The position numbers and the translations under genes are program-made. A model generated the notes under the pieces. It searched no databases, was not told the DNA's origin, and saw only the letters and a list, made by a program, of their open reading frames with translations. This document shows, one piece after another, positions 1 to 7,223 of a stretch of DNA of 24,067 nt; positions within the stretch are counted from its first letter, which is position 1, and the number at the start of each line of letters is the position of its first letter. The DNA comes from a virus. The stretch spans positions 1-24,067 of the IMG/VR virus record IMGVR_UViG_3300027730_000145; one strand, given 5' to 3'.

Positions 1-390
1 ACTTTCACATTTACTTCTAAACACTTTTATACCAAAATTTGCATTAGGTTTTCGAAGTGGTTTTAATTGTCTTTCTTCTTTCTTAAATGTTCTAATTCCA
101 AAAAGATTATTCGCCTCTACCGCAAATCGACTAGTACCATAATCACTTTCTACGATAGCTTGAGCGATGATCATTTCGTCAGGTATTTTTTGATTTTTAG
201 GAATAAATTGATTATGATAATCTATACATCTTTGAAGCTCAACAATAAATTCTCTATTGTTTTTATACTGAAAGGCGGGTTCTTTTAAAGTCGCTGAAAA
301 GTTTAAATAAATAAAAATAGTCAGCCATAGTAGTATATGGATATAGACTAAACCGTGTGAATAAAGAGCTTTAAATGAGCTTTTTTTCAT
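1..390 (-). CDS. Bax-like peptidoglycan hydrolase (glucosaminidase type), N-terminal part, cut by window edge
   Basis: The minus-strand frame from the ATG at 388-390 stays open for 130 codons to the window edge, so the C-terminus is missing. Residues about 14-30 form one hydrophobic helix (signal anchor or uncleaved signal). After it, residues 74-98 read IIAQAIVESDYGTSRFA followed by a NNLFGIR stretch. This is the catalytic region of the Bax/FlgJ-like glucosaminidase family (GH73-like), with E81 in the position of the general acid, and the NNLFG signature follows as in E. coli Bax. It would cut peptidoglycan glycan strands, either at entry as a virion-linked enzyme or at lysis as a membrane-tethered one. 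It is the last gene of the long minus-strand series and follows a hypothetical gene after a 44-bp gap. The family call is from motifs, and the role is inferred. Confidence 0.75.
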   Translation of the reverse strand, partial: MKKSSFKALYSHGLVYIHILLWLTIFIYLNFSATLKEPAFQYKNNREFIVELQRCIDYHNQFIPKNQKIPDEMIIAQAIVESDYGTSRFAVEANNLFGIRTFKKEERQLKPLRKPNANFGIKVFRSKCES

Positions 391-434
391 AGAATTTCGT
401 ATTATTTTAAATATTAGAATTTTTAAGTATACAA

Positions 435-734
435 CTAATGTATAGTAAATTCAGTTTCAAAGTTCTCTACATATTTAGGAACTTCTTTTAGATAAGGTAC
501 AATTTCTAAATCTATAAACTCAAAGTTTTTCATTTTAGCTTTTAGAAAATTAAACATTCTATAACTCCTAGGAAAGAATGGATCATTATCAAATTGAGCA
601 AATTCTAATTTAAGTAATTGTTTTGGATTTTTCTTTTCATAATAACTTATTTCCACCCAATAATTACGTGTAGGCGTTGAATGAAAATCATTTAATAACT
701 TTTCTATCTCGTCTTTAATATCAAACATATGCAT
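435..734 (-). CDS. Hypothetical protein, 99 aa
   Basis: I do not recognise this protein. It has a charged N-terminal helix and then a mixed aromatic-rich sequence (many F and Y), with no signal peptide or membrane segment. Codon use is AT-rich like its neighbours. The two possible starts (Met1 and Met3, ATG CAT ATG) have no clear Shine-Dalgarno sequence in front, and a 25-bp AT-rich spacer separates it from the metallopeptidase-like gene upstream. It is probably a real gene because it fills the space between two supported genes on the same strand, but no function can be given. Confidence 0.55.
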   Translation of the reverse strand: MHMFDIKDEIEKLLNDFHSTPTRNYWVEISYYEKKNPKQLLKLEFAQFDNDPFFPRSYRMFNFLKAKMKNFEFIDLEIVPYLKEVPKYVENFETEFTIH

Positions 735-759
735 AACACTATAAATATTATTTTTTAAA

Positions 760-1086
760 TTAACAGTTAGAAATTAATTTTTTTATTTTTGGATTATCTT
801 GTAATAATGTAATAAAACCATTAGTTAATTGATTAACTAATAATTCTTCTTCCTTTTCTTTATCAAATAAAAATCCGCCATCTGCACTTAATCCTCTTTC
901 AAAAAGAATTGCGTGAAAACATTCGTGAAGTAATGTATTAAATTTTTCTAAATCTGAAATTGTATTTGAAATTGTAATTTTTTTAGTTTCATGATCGAAC
1001 TCTCCGTAGTCTTCAGTGGACGTAATCTTCACGTCCACTGTAAAATACCCTACTTTAATTTGAGATATATCCTCTAGCATTCGCAT
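760..1086 (-). CDS. Small HExxH putative zinc metallopeptidase
   Basis: The 108-residue protein has HECFH at residues 54-58, the zinc-binding HExxH signature, after a hydrophobic lead-in (TLLHECFHAI). An acidic stretch at about 77-81 (KEKEEELLVNQL) could supply the third metal ligand. The layout resembles the minimal ImmA/IrrE- or SprT-like peptidase cores that many phages encode. A preceding beta-rich part (YGEFDHETKKITIS) fits the usual fold. No DNA-binding domain is fused to it. Its substrate is unknown. The start overlaps the end of the DUF2786 gene by 32 bp, and Met3 (at 1080), nearer the usual distance from an AGGT, is an alternative start. The catalytic family is fairly likely from the motif. 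The biological role is not known. Confidence 0.6.
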   Translation of the reverse strand: MRMLEDISQIKVGYFTVDVKITSTEDYGEFDHETKKITISNTISDLEKFNTLLHECFHAILFERGLSADGGFLFDKEKEEELLVNQLTNGFITLLQDNPKIKKLISNC

Positions 1087-1795
1087 TTACCTGAGTATTT
1101 AGTCCAATATCGTTGGCTTTTGCTGAGCCACGACTAAAAGCTACTCTATCTCTAACACTAAATCTACTAGATTTTGTTGTTAATCTTATTCCATTATCTT
1201 CTAGCCATTTTACTACTGCTTTTTCTTCGTTTTGATAAGATAAAGGTAAATTATTTGGATTATCAATTCCAGTATATTCTACTGGTTTATTTGATTCTAA
1301 ATATTTATCCTTTAATCTTCGAGATAAGCGGCTAGCACAACCTTGGCTAAAAGCATGTTTCATTTTATTTACTTCATTTCTATTACCTGGAACATTTTCA
1401 AATTCTTTATCTGCTAAACGTTCAATTGTTTCGATAAAATAATCTGACATATGTTTAGCGACTATTCGATTTGATTCTCGGCCAACGAAATAAGTCACTT
1501 TTACTTTTTTATATAACTCATCTAATTTAGATGAACTATAGGTAGTACAATAATAAAGTTGAGCAGTTGAGTTTCGTATCCAACCTTTCCATACGTCACG
1601 TTCAACTTCGTAACTTTCTTTATTGATAGGTTCTATATTCTCATTATTCTTAATCTCACCAAGAGAAAGATTATGAGCTTGTAAAAGTTTTTGAGCCATA
1701 TCTGCAGCAAACATTGCTTCGTTCTCAGAAGCACCTTTATCTTTAGATACCGCCAAAAGCTTTTGTATCTTTTTTATTATTTCTTCTTTTGACAT
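1055..1795 (-). CDS. DUF2786 domain protein
   Basis: From the start chosen here the protein has 246 residues. Residues 1-48 (MSKEEIIKKIQKLLAVS, then KGASENEAMFAADMAQKLL and HNLSL) match the DUF2786 domain, a helical unit found in many phage and bacterial proteins of unknown role. The remainder is helix-rich and basic near the middle (RLSRRLKDKYLE) and ends in a Gly/Asn-rich tail. The frame is open further upstream to an ATG at 1876, but that would overlap the nuclease-like gene by 46 bp. The ATG at 1795 is preceded by AGAAAGG at 1801-1807 with 5-nt spacing, so I prefer it. No catalytic motif is visible. Confidence 0.7.
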   Translation of the reverse strand: MSKEEIIKKIQKLLAVSKDKGASENEAMFAADMAQKLLQAHNLSLGEIKNNENIEPINKESYEVERDVWKGWIRNSTAQLYYCTTYSSSKLDELYKKVKVTYFVGRESNRIVAKHMSDYFIETIERLADKEFENVPGNRNEVNKMKHAFSQGCASRLSRRLKDKYLESNKPVEYTGIDNPNNLPLSYQNEEKAVVKWLEDNGIRLTTKSSRFSVRDRVAFSRGSAKANDIGLNTQVNANARGYISN

Positions 1796-1800
1796 TTCTA

Positions 1801-1807
1801 CCTTTCT
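1801..1807 (-). promoter_or_regulatory. Shine-Dalgarno deciding the DUF2786 start
   Basis: AGAAAGG on the minus strand lies 5 nt before the ATG at 1793-1795. The upstream in-frame ATG at 1876 lies inside the preceding gene, so this site favours the shorter product. Confidence 0.55.
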
Positions 1808-1830
1808 TGTTAACTTACTTATAGTATATT

Positions 1831-2229
1831 TTATTCTAATTTCTTTTGCGACAATATTATTTTTATTGTGTTCCAATCTTTAGCGAGTGCACGTTTTTCA
1901 AATTCTTCTTTAGATATTCCTATTGCTAAATCGTTTCCATCACTACTATTAAATAAATAAACTTCTCTATCCTTTTTAACTAAAATAAAAACTTTACCAC
2001 CATAAATACTATAAGCTCTATGCCAAGCTAATTGTTCTACACTTATTTTTAATTTAATTTTAGTGTTATCTCGTTTAGGTGTTTTAAGATACTTACCCTC
2101 AATCCAACCTGATACACCATTAACACAATAATGAACGTCAGGGATTCCACGTTCTATTTGTGTTTCAATACGTTGAATAAAAAAATTATTTAATTTATTT
2201 CTTATTTGTTTCCAAAGTAGTTTTTCCAT
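1831..2229 (-). CDS. Putative PD-(D/E)XK / VRR-NUC-like nuclease
   Basis: The 132-residue protein (start MEKLLWKQ) has IERGIPDVHY at residues 25-34 and GWIEGKYLK at 41-49. This is an acidic residue after GxP followed by E-x-K on a beta strand (D31, E44, K46), the arrangement of small phage PD-(D/E)XK nucleases such as VRR-NUC proteins, which cut branched or flapped DNA. Length fits a single-domain member. The frame also opens at an ATG four codons earlier (2241). I chose the ATG at 2229 because related small phage nucleases usually begin with ME(K/R)xLW, but no strong ribosome site separates the two. Its start overlaps the methyltransferase gene. The nuclease assignment is by motif. The role in recombination or DNA processing is inferred. 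Confidence 0.55.
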   Translation of the reverse strand: MEKLLWKQIRNKLNNFFIQRIETQIERGIPDVHYCVNGVSGWIEGKYLKTPKRDNTKIKLKISVEQLAWHRAYSIYGGKVFILVKKDREVYLFNSSDGNDLAIGISKEEFEKRALAKDWNTIKIILSQKKLE

Positions 2230-2935
2230 TAATATCAACACATAAATGAGACATATTTCTAAATTTTTTAATTCCTAAAGTTTCAAAATAGTTATATAGT
2301 TCATCATCAATTTTTCTACAATGTACTTCACCATCTGCGGAAATAGGATGATATGTTAACCAATTTGTAATTATAAAATAACCTTTAAAATTTTTTATCA
2401 TATTATCTAAAAATGGTTTAAAATCTTCTTCTAATATATGTTCTATTGATTCAACCATAATAATAGTATCATAATTATTTAAATTTAAATTTACATCTGT
2501 TATTGATTTGTTAATTAAATTAATTTTAGTTTGATCAAACTTGTTATTAAAATATTTATTAGCTGTTTCTTTATAAAATTCATGAGCAAAATCAGATACT
2601 TCTATACTTGTTATATTTGTATTCATATAAGCTAAAGCACAAGATAATTCTCCTCTTCCTCCTCCAATTTCTAAAACATTTTTAGGAATTCTTTTTTTAT
2701 TTTTTTCTAAAAAATTAATTTGATCGTATACGGTATATGATCCACTATAATTTCTTCCGATGATTTCTTTTATATCTGGAAAATAATTTAATATTTCTTT
2801 TGAATAATCTATATCATGAGCATAACAAAGTGCGGCAAAAGCATCTCCAAACTTTAATATATTATTTTTCCACTCATGTATTCCGTCAGACCTATAAAAA
2901 AAATCTTTATTATATAATTTTTTATAATTAATCAT
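2195..2935 (-). CDS. Class I SAM-dependent methyltransferase
   Basis: The 246-residue protein has the SAM-binding motif I NVLEIGGGRGELSCAL at about 86-101, then an acidic strand end (SIEVSD) as motif II, and TIIMVESIEHI as the post-motif segment. This is a Rossmann-fold methyltransferase of the Methyltransf_11/23 type. There is no DPPY or PPC motif, so it does not look like a DNA base methyltransferase. Small molecules, sugars or sugar nucleotides are more likely substrates. It follows NAD synthetase and a UDP-sugar dehydrogenase-like gene with 8-13 bp overlaps, which suggests the three work on a common product such as a modified sugar. The fold is secure; the substrate is unknown. Confidence 0.8.
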   Translation of the reverse strand: MINYKKLYNKDFFYRSDGIHEWKNNILKFGDAFAALCYAHDIDYSKEILNYFPDIKEIIGRNYSGSYTVYDQINFLEKNKKRIPKNVLEIGGGRGELSCALAYMNTNITSIEVSDFAHEFYKETANKYFNNKFDQTKINLINKSITDVNLNLNNYDTIIMVESIEHILEEDFKPFLDNMIKNFKGYFIITNWLTYHPISADGEVHCRKIDDELYNYFETLGIKKFRNMSHLCVDINGKTTLETNKK

Positions 2936-3671
2936 TAAATTTACACACAGGGATTGACTTCATCTTATGTAAATTCTTAATTCTAAGTTCTAAATATTTA
3001 GTGTAGTTTTTATCAGAAGGATCTTTCATTGCTATTTCTAATTCTTTATAGCTCATTCCTAATTGATCAACGTCAGTTCTACCATCTGACCATAAGCCAT
3101 CTGTTGGATCTGCCATAATAATATCTTCTAATATTTTTAATTCTTTACCCATTTTCCATACATCTGTTTTTAAACAATCACCAATTGGAGAAATATCAAC
3201 GCCTCCATCTCCATACTTAGTAAAGAATCCTACACCAAAATCTTCTATTTTATTTCCAGTACCTACTACTATTCCATTTGTAGATGCAGATATTTGATAA
3301 AGACACATCATTCTTAATCTAGCTCTTGAATTAGCAAATCCTAATTGAGATGTGAATTTTAAATCAGTTAAACTATTTTCAAAAGCATTAAAACTATAAG
3401 TTAAATCTACTTCTACATCATAAACATTTTTAAATTTATTAATAAGCCAATTTTTATGTGCTATAGATAAATCATGTTGTTCTGGTCTTTGATGTATTGG
3501 CATACAAACAACTAAAGTTTTTAGTCCAGTCATTGCTGATATTGTACTTACAACAGAAGAATCAATACCACCTGAAATACCTACAACTAAACAATTAGCT
3601 GGATTAGGCATTTCAACTACATAATTAAAAATCCAATTCTTAATGTATTCTATTCTATCTATTGGTTGCAT
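2928..3671 (-). CDS. nadE: Ammonia-dependent NAD+ synthetase
   Basis: The 247-residue protein has the ATP pyrophosphatase P-loop GISGGIDSS at residues 31-39 and the NadE signatures GTGNKIEDFGVGFFTKYGDG and DISPIGDCLKTDVW, followed by PTDGLWSDGRTD and DQLGMSY. It would amidate nicotinic acid adenine dinucleotide to NAD+ with ATP and ammonia. No glutaminase (nitrilase) domain is present, and the length is typical of the bacterial ammonia-dependent form. The gene overlaps the dehydrogenase-like gene by 13 bp and the methyltransferase by 8 bp. In a phage it may refill NAD+ pools used by the adjacent NAD-linked dehydrogenase or emptied by host NAD-depleting defences. The enzyme family is clear; the benefit to the phage is inferred. 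Confidence 0.9.
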   Translation of the reverse strand: MQPIDRIEYIKNWIFNYVVEMPNPANCLVVGISGGIDSSVVSTISAMTGLKTLVVCMPIHQRPEQHDLSIAHKNWLINKFKNVYDVEVDLTYSFNAFENSLTDLKFTSQLGFANSRARLRMMCLYQISASTNGIVVGTGNKIEDFGVGFFTKYGDGGVDISPIGDCLKTDVWKMGKELKILEDIIMADPTDGLWSDGRTDVDQLGMSYKELEIAMKDPSDKNYTKYLELRIKNLHKMKSIPVCKFND

Positions 3672-4921
3672 ATTCCTATAGGTATATATTTAACATCGTC
3701 TTTAAGTTTTAAATACCTAAATGGATCAATGATTACTGAATCTTTATAAAAATAAAAATGATGAAATGCTTCATGTTTAGTTCCTATAAAAAATAGTTGT
3801 GCTCTATCATTCCATCCATATTCTTTTGCATTTGCTTCTACATTACCATCAATGTATGGATCCCATATTTTAGCTGTAATATTTTTTTCTTCTAAAATAT
3901 TTTTAAGTAATAATGATGGACTTCCTAAAGTTAAATTTGTTTCAGGTTTAAAAGATTTACCTAAAATATTTATTTCTAAGTTATTTTGATTTTCTAAAAT
4001 TAATTTAACAAGCCATTCTGTTTGATGCTCTCGTTGTTTCATAATCATATCATACCAATTAAAAGATAAATTTAATTTATTTGCAAGATATGATAGAGCT
4101 ATATTATCTCTAGGATGACAACCACCGCCATCTCCCATTCCTCCTTGTAGATATCTATTACTTACAATTCTTTTTGTGCAAAGAGATAGAGCTTTAGACA
4201 CTTCGTCTATGTTAGTATTAGGAAGATAATGACATGTCTCCATAACTGTATTAATCATAGAAATTTTAGTTGAGATAAACGTATTATAAACTACTTTAAT
4301 TAACTCAGCATTTTCCAAAGTAGTTTTAAAGAAAGGACTATTATTTATAGTCTTATAAAATTCTTCAGCTTTCTTTGCTGCTTCTTCGTCTTCAACACCA
4401 AATAATATAATTTCACTATTTAAAAAATCTTCAATAGTAGTTCCCATTGCTATAAAAAATGGATTATAACAAAGTTTAACATAATTATTTAATACTGGTA
4501 TTATTTCTCTACGAATAGTTCCCGGTAGAACAGTTGAAATTATAATAACTACAATTTCTTTTCTATGAACCATAGCTTCTATTGCTAAATCTCTTAATCC
4601 ATTTCTTAAATGTTCGTAATTAAAATCAGCTCTTTCTTGAGGTATTCTTGTAATACCTTCGTACTTTTCTTCGTGAGGCGTTTGAATTGGAACAAAGATT
4701 ATATCACAATCTTTAACTATATTGCTTATATTTTTTATTTGAATATTAGATTTATTAAGTAGTTCTTGTGCTCCTTCTTCTCTATAATTGAGGGTTTTTG
4801 TTCTTATTCCTTTTAATGTAATTGGACTAATATCAGTACCACAAACGTTATGTCCTTTTTCTTCTATCGCAAGAGCTACTGGAAGCCCTAACTTTCCTAA
4901 TCCTAAAAATCCTATATTCAT
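3659..4921 (-). CDS. UDP-glucose/GDP-mannose dehydrogenase family protein
   Basis: The 420-residue protein has an N-terminal NAD-binding Rossmann motif (GFLGLGKLG, residues 4-12), a middle domain with AELIKVVYNT (K209, N213), the catalytic cysteine motif GDGGGCHPRD (C268, D272) and a C-terminal UDPG_MGDP_dh_C domain (ILGKSFKPET). Family members oxidise a nucleotide sugar such as UDP-glucose to its uronic acid with two NAD+. The usual NPEFL glutamate is absent: residues 153-157 read NPFFI, followed by AMGTTIEDF. It is therefore a divergent subfamily, and its substrate cannot be fixed. It lies between DNA polymerase (TAATG overlap) and NAD synthetase. It could make a sugar donor for the glycosyltransferase-like gene of the same operon, or alter a surface sugar. 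Confidence 0.82.
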   Translation of the reverse strand: MNIGFLGLGKLGLPVALAIEEKGHNVCGTDISPITLKGIRTKTLNYREEGAQELLNKSNIQIKNISNIVKDCDIIFVPIQTPHEEKYEGITRIPQERADFNYEHLRNGLRDLAIEAMVHRKEIVVIIISTVLPGTIRREIIPVLNNYVKLCYNPFFIAMGTTIEDFLNSEIILFGVEDEEAAKKAEEFYKTINNSPFFKTTLENAELIKVVYNTFISTKISMINTVMETCHYLPNTNIDEVSKALSLCTKRIVSNRYLQGGMGDGGGCHPRDNIALSYLANKLNLSFNWYDMIMKQREHQTEWLVKLILENQNNLEINILGKSFKPETNLTLGSPSLLLKNILEEKNITAKIWDPYIDGNVEANAKEYGWNDRAQLFFIGTKHEAFHHFYFYKDSVIIDPFRYLKLKDDVKYIPIGICNQ

Positions 4922-6762
4922 TATTTAGCAGTGCCCCAACTATCTCCTTTCTCAATATCTATTTTAAGAGGCACTTTAATATCTACACAGTTTTTCATTA
5001 TTTGTATAGCTTCTTCAAAACATTTTTGTTTAGACTTATCAACAGAAAAATCAAGTTCATCGTGTATAGTTAATTTTAAATCTATTTCATTTAAAAGACC
5101 TGATTCATATATTTTAAGCATTGCTGCTTTAGTAATATCTGCAGATGAACCTTGTATTAATGCATTTAATGCAGTATGAGTATAAGCTCTTTTAAGTTCA
5201 GTATCTGGATATCTTTCCATTGCTTCTATTTTAGAATAAGCTAAACTTTGAAAACTATCTTTAGGTTCCCATTTATCAAATCTTCTTTTACGTCCTAATA
5301 AAGTTTTAATATATCCTCTTGTACTTGCAACATGTGCTACTTGTTTAGATAATTCTTTAACAAAAGGTACTCTACTGTGATATTTATTAAATAATTCATA
5401 AGCTGAATCATCATCTAGTCCTAATTCTCTTGCTAATTTTTTATTACCCATTCCATAAAATAAACCTAAATTAATAGTCTTAGCTTGTTTTCTTTCTATA
5501 CTAGCCATTTTAGCAACCATATCATGAAAGTCAGTATCATTATTATTTACAAATTCTTCTTGTACTTTTATTGCTGAATCCATATTTTTAATTACAGCAT
5601 AATGAACTAACACTCTAGGTTCTTGTTGAGAATAATCAGCACAACACCAATCTTGATTTTCTTCTGGAATAAATAAACTTCTGATCAACGGTCCAAGCTC
5701 AGGGTCTCTTGCCGGCACTTGTTGTAGATTAGGATTACTAGAGCTAAATCTACCTGTAACTGTACCCATAGAATTAAATTGACAATGAATACGACCACCA
5801 ATTGCTTTTTCTAGTATCATATTCTTTATAAATGTATTTCTAATTTTATCCAACTTTCTAATATCTAAAATTGTTTTAGATATTTTATCACGCTGTTGCT
5901 CAAGCCAATCTTGAGTAAAAGACGCAGTTCCTTTTTCTGTAAAATTATATTTAATTTGATTTTTATCATATGCTTCTTTTAATGACGCATTTGCCCAAAC
6001 ATTTACGTTATGTCCTCCTGCTTTATTTAGCTGATCTTGAAGCACGAATTGTTTTTTTTCTAATTCATTATAGAGTTGTTCAGCTTTTTTAAGATCAATT
6101 CTTACTCCACGTTTTCTTATTTCAAATAAACATGGTATTAATCTCATTTCAATATTAACTATATTTTCTATATCTTCAGTTTTTATTTTAGGTAATTGCT
6201 TTTGAAATATTTGAAGTGTTAACAAAGCATCTTCTTTAGCATATTCTCTTACACTATTTGCGTGTAACTTCCATAAATTATCTTTTACTTTTGCTTTTTT
6301 ACCAAAGTTAAATTGTATAGCTTGTTGTAATTCAGCTTCATATTTAGACTTTTTTAAATAATATTGACTTAATGATTCAAGTGAGTATTTTAGCTTGTTT
6401 TCATCTAATAAATGCTCTATAACCATTATATCGTATATAGAATGGTACTTAGTAAAGGCCAGTCTTGAATCGTGTGAATTTAGCCATTCCATGTCATATA
6501 AAGCATTGGCAAATACGAGCTTTTTATTTAATTTAAGCAATTTATCAATAAAATCAATAACTTGATCATTATTAAGATTTCCACCGCCTTCGTGTCCTAT
6601 TGGAAAATATTCATTATAACCACTATCTGTAGCTATAGATATACCTACTAATTTACCGTCTTTTCTAAAACCGCCTGGTCCTAAAGATTTAAGATTAGGA
6701 TCATAGGTCTCAGTATCAATTGCTATAATATTTGATTTTTCTAATTCAGAGAACTTGAACAT
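4921..6762 (-). CDS. polA: Family A DNA polymerase with 3'-5' exonuclease domain
   Basis: The 613-residue protein is the replicative polymerase of the phage. The proofreading domain shows IAIDTET (D16, E18), FANALYDMEWL (N86, D90) and REYAKEDAL (Y174, D178). The polymerase domain has TGRFSSSNPNLQQVP, motif A ADYSQQEPRVL (D376), motif B RKQAKTINLGLFYG (K428, Y436) and motif C TIHDELDF (H567, D568, E569). The residue matching E. coli Phe762 is Leu432, the Leu762 type common in marine viral PolA. The 5'-nuclease domain of bacterial Pol I is absent, as usual for phage enzymes, and no DnaJ-like insertion is seen. It starts inside the end of the dCMP deaminase gene (22-bp overlap) after an AGGA. 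Confidence 0.95.
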   Translation of the reverse strand: MFKFSELEKSNIIAIDTETYDPNLKSLGPGGFRKDGKLVGISIATDSGYNEYFPIGHEGGGNLNNDQVIDFIDKLLKLNKKLVFANALYDMEWLNSHDSRLAFTKYHSIYDIMVIEHLLDENKLKYSLESLSQYYLKKSKYEAELQQAIQFNFGKKAKVKDNLWKLHANSVREYAKEDALLTLQIFQKQLPKIKTEDIENIVNIEMRLIPCLFEIRKRGVRIDLKKAEQLYNELEKKQFVLQDQLNKAGGHNVNVWANASLKEAYDKNQIKYNFTEKGTASFTQDWLEQQRDKISKTILDIRKLDKIRNTFIKNMILEKAIGGRIHCQFNSMGTVTGRFSSSNPNLQQVPARDPELGPLIRSLFIPEENQDWCCADYSQQEPRVLVHYAVIKNMDSAIKVQEEFVNNNDTDFHDMVAKMASIERKQAKTINLGLFYGMGNKKLARELGLDDDSAYELFNKYHSRVPFVKELSKQVAHVASTRGYIKTLLGRKRRFDKWEPKDSFQSLAYSKIEAMERYPDTELKRAYTHTALNALIQGSSADITKAAMLKIYESGLLNEIDLKLTIHDELDFSVDKSKQKCFEEAIQIMKNCVDIKVPLKIDIEKGDSWGTAK

Positions 6763-7223
6763 TTTCCTAATATAATTTCTTTATTAATATAAGTCCAAGA
6801 TTTACCGCCGTTATCCATCCAAAAGTTTCCAACTGTTTCGAAGTCAACATATTTTTCAAAAGTTATAATTCCTTCTGCTGAAGTGTTTAATAAAAGTTTT
6901 ACACAATGAATACAAGGACTAACGGTTGTATAAACAAATTTTATTTCATGTACATTTCTACACTGAAGTAATGCGTTTTGCTCAGCATGAATAGCTTTAC
7001 AAATATCTAAACCTTCACCTGATTTTAAATGAGCACCAGGACATGGCTTATCTATACAATGTTCAGTGTGAGCAGGTCCTCCATTATAACCTGTCGCTAG
7101 AACATGTCCTCTTTCATTTATTAAAATACAACCTACTTTTCTTCTCGCACACGTTCCTCTTTCAGAAACAAGATTAGCCATTTTTAAAAAATACCAATCT
7201 TTTGGAATTCTATAATTATCCAT
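6741..7223 (-). CDS. Deoxycytidylate (dCMP) deaminase
   Basis: The 160-residue zinc enzyme converts dCMP to dUMP. The catalytic core is HAEQNAL (H79, E81) with SPCIHC (C104, C107). The C56/C61 pair in HCIDKPCPG with C25 resembles the extra zinc-binding region of T4-type dCMP deaminases, and ATGYNGGP at 43-50 is the conserved substrate loop. It overlaps the thymidylate-synthase-like gene by 8 bp and the polymerase gene by 22 bp. In a phage with ordinary DNA it would feed dTTP synthesis. If the neighbouring enzyme makes hydroxymethyl-dCMP, the deaminase would balance dUMP against modified dCMP as T4 Cd does. Confidence 0.93.
   Translation of the reverse strand: MDNYRIPKDWYFLKMANLVSERGTCARRKVGCILINERGHVLATGYNGGPAHTEHCIDKPCPGAHLKSGEGLDICKAIHAEQNALLQCRNVHEIKFVYTTVSPCIHCVKLLLNTSAEGIITFEKYVDFETVGNFWMDNGGKSWTYINKEIILGKCSSSLN

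Noticed and set aside
67-288. Plus-strand frame of 73 codons
   Set aside because: It lies opposite the Bax-like gene, whose minus-strand product has a clear catalytic motif. The plus-strand product is a low-complexity shadow.
4931-5179. Plus-strand frame opposite the polymerase motif C region
   Set aside because: It is entirely inside the coding region of the polymerase on the other strand and has no recognisable product.
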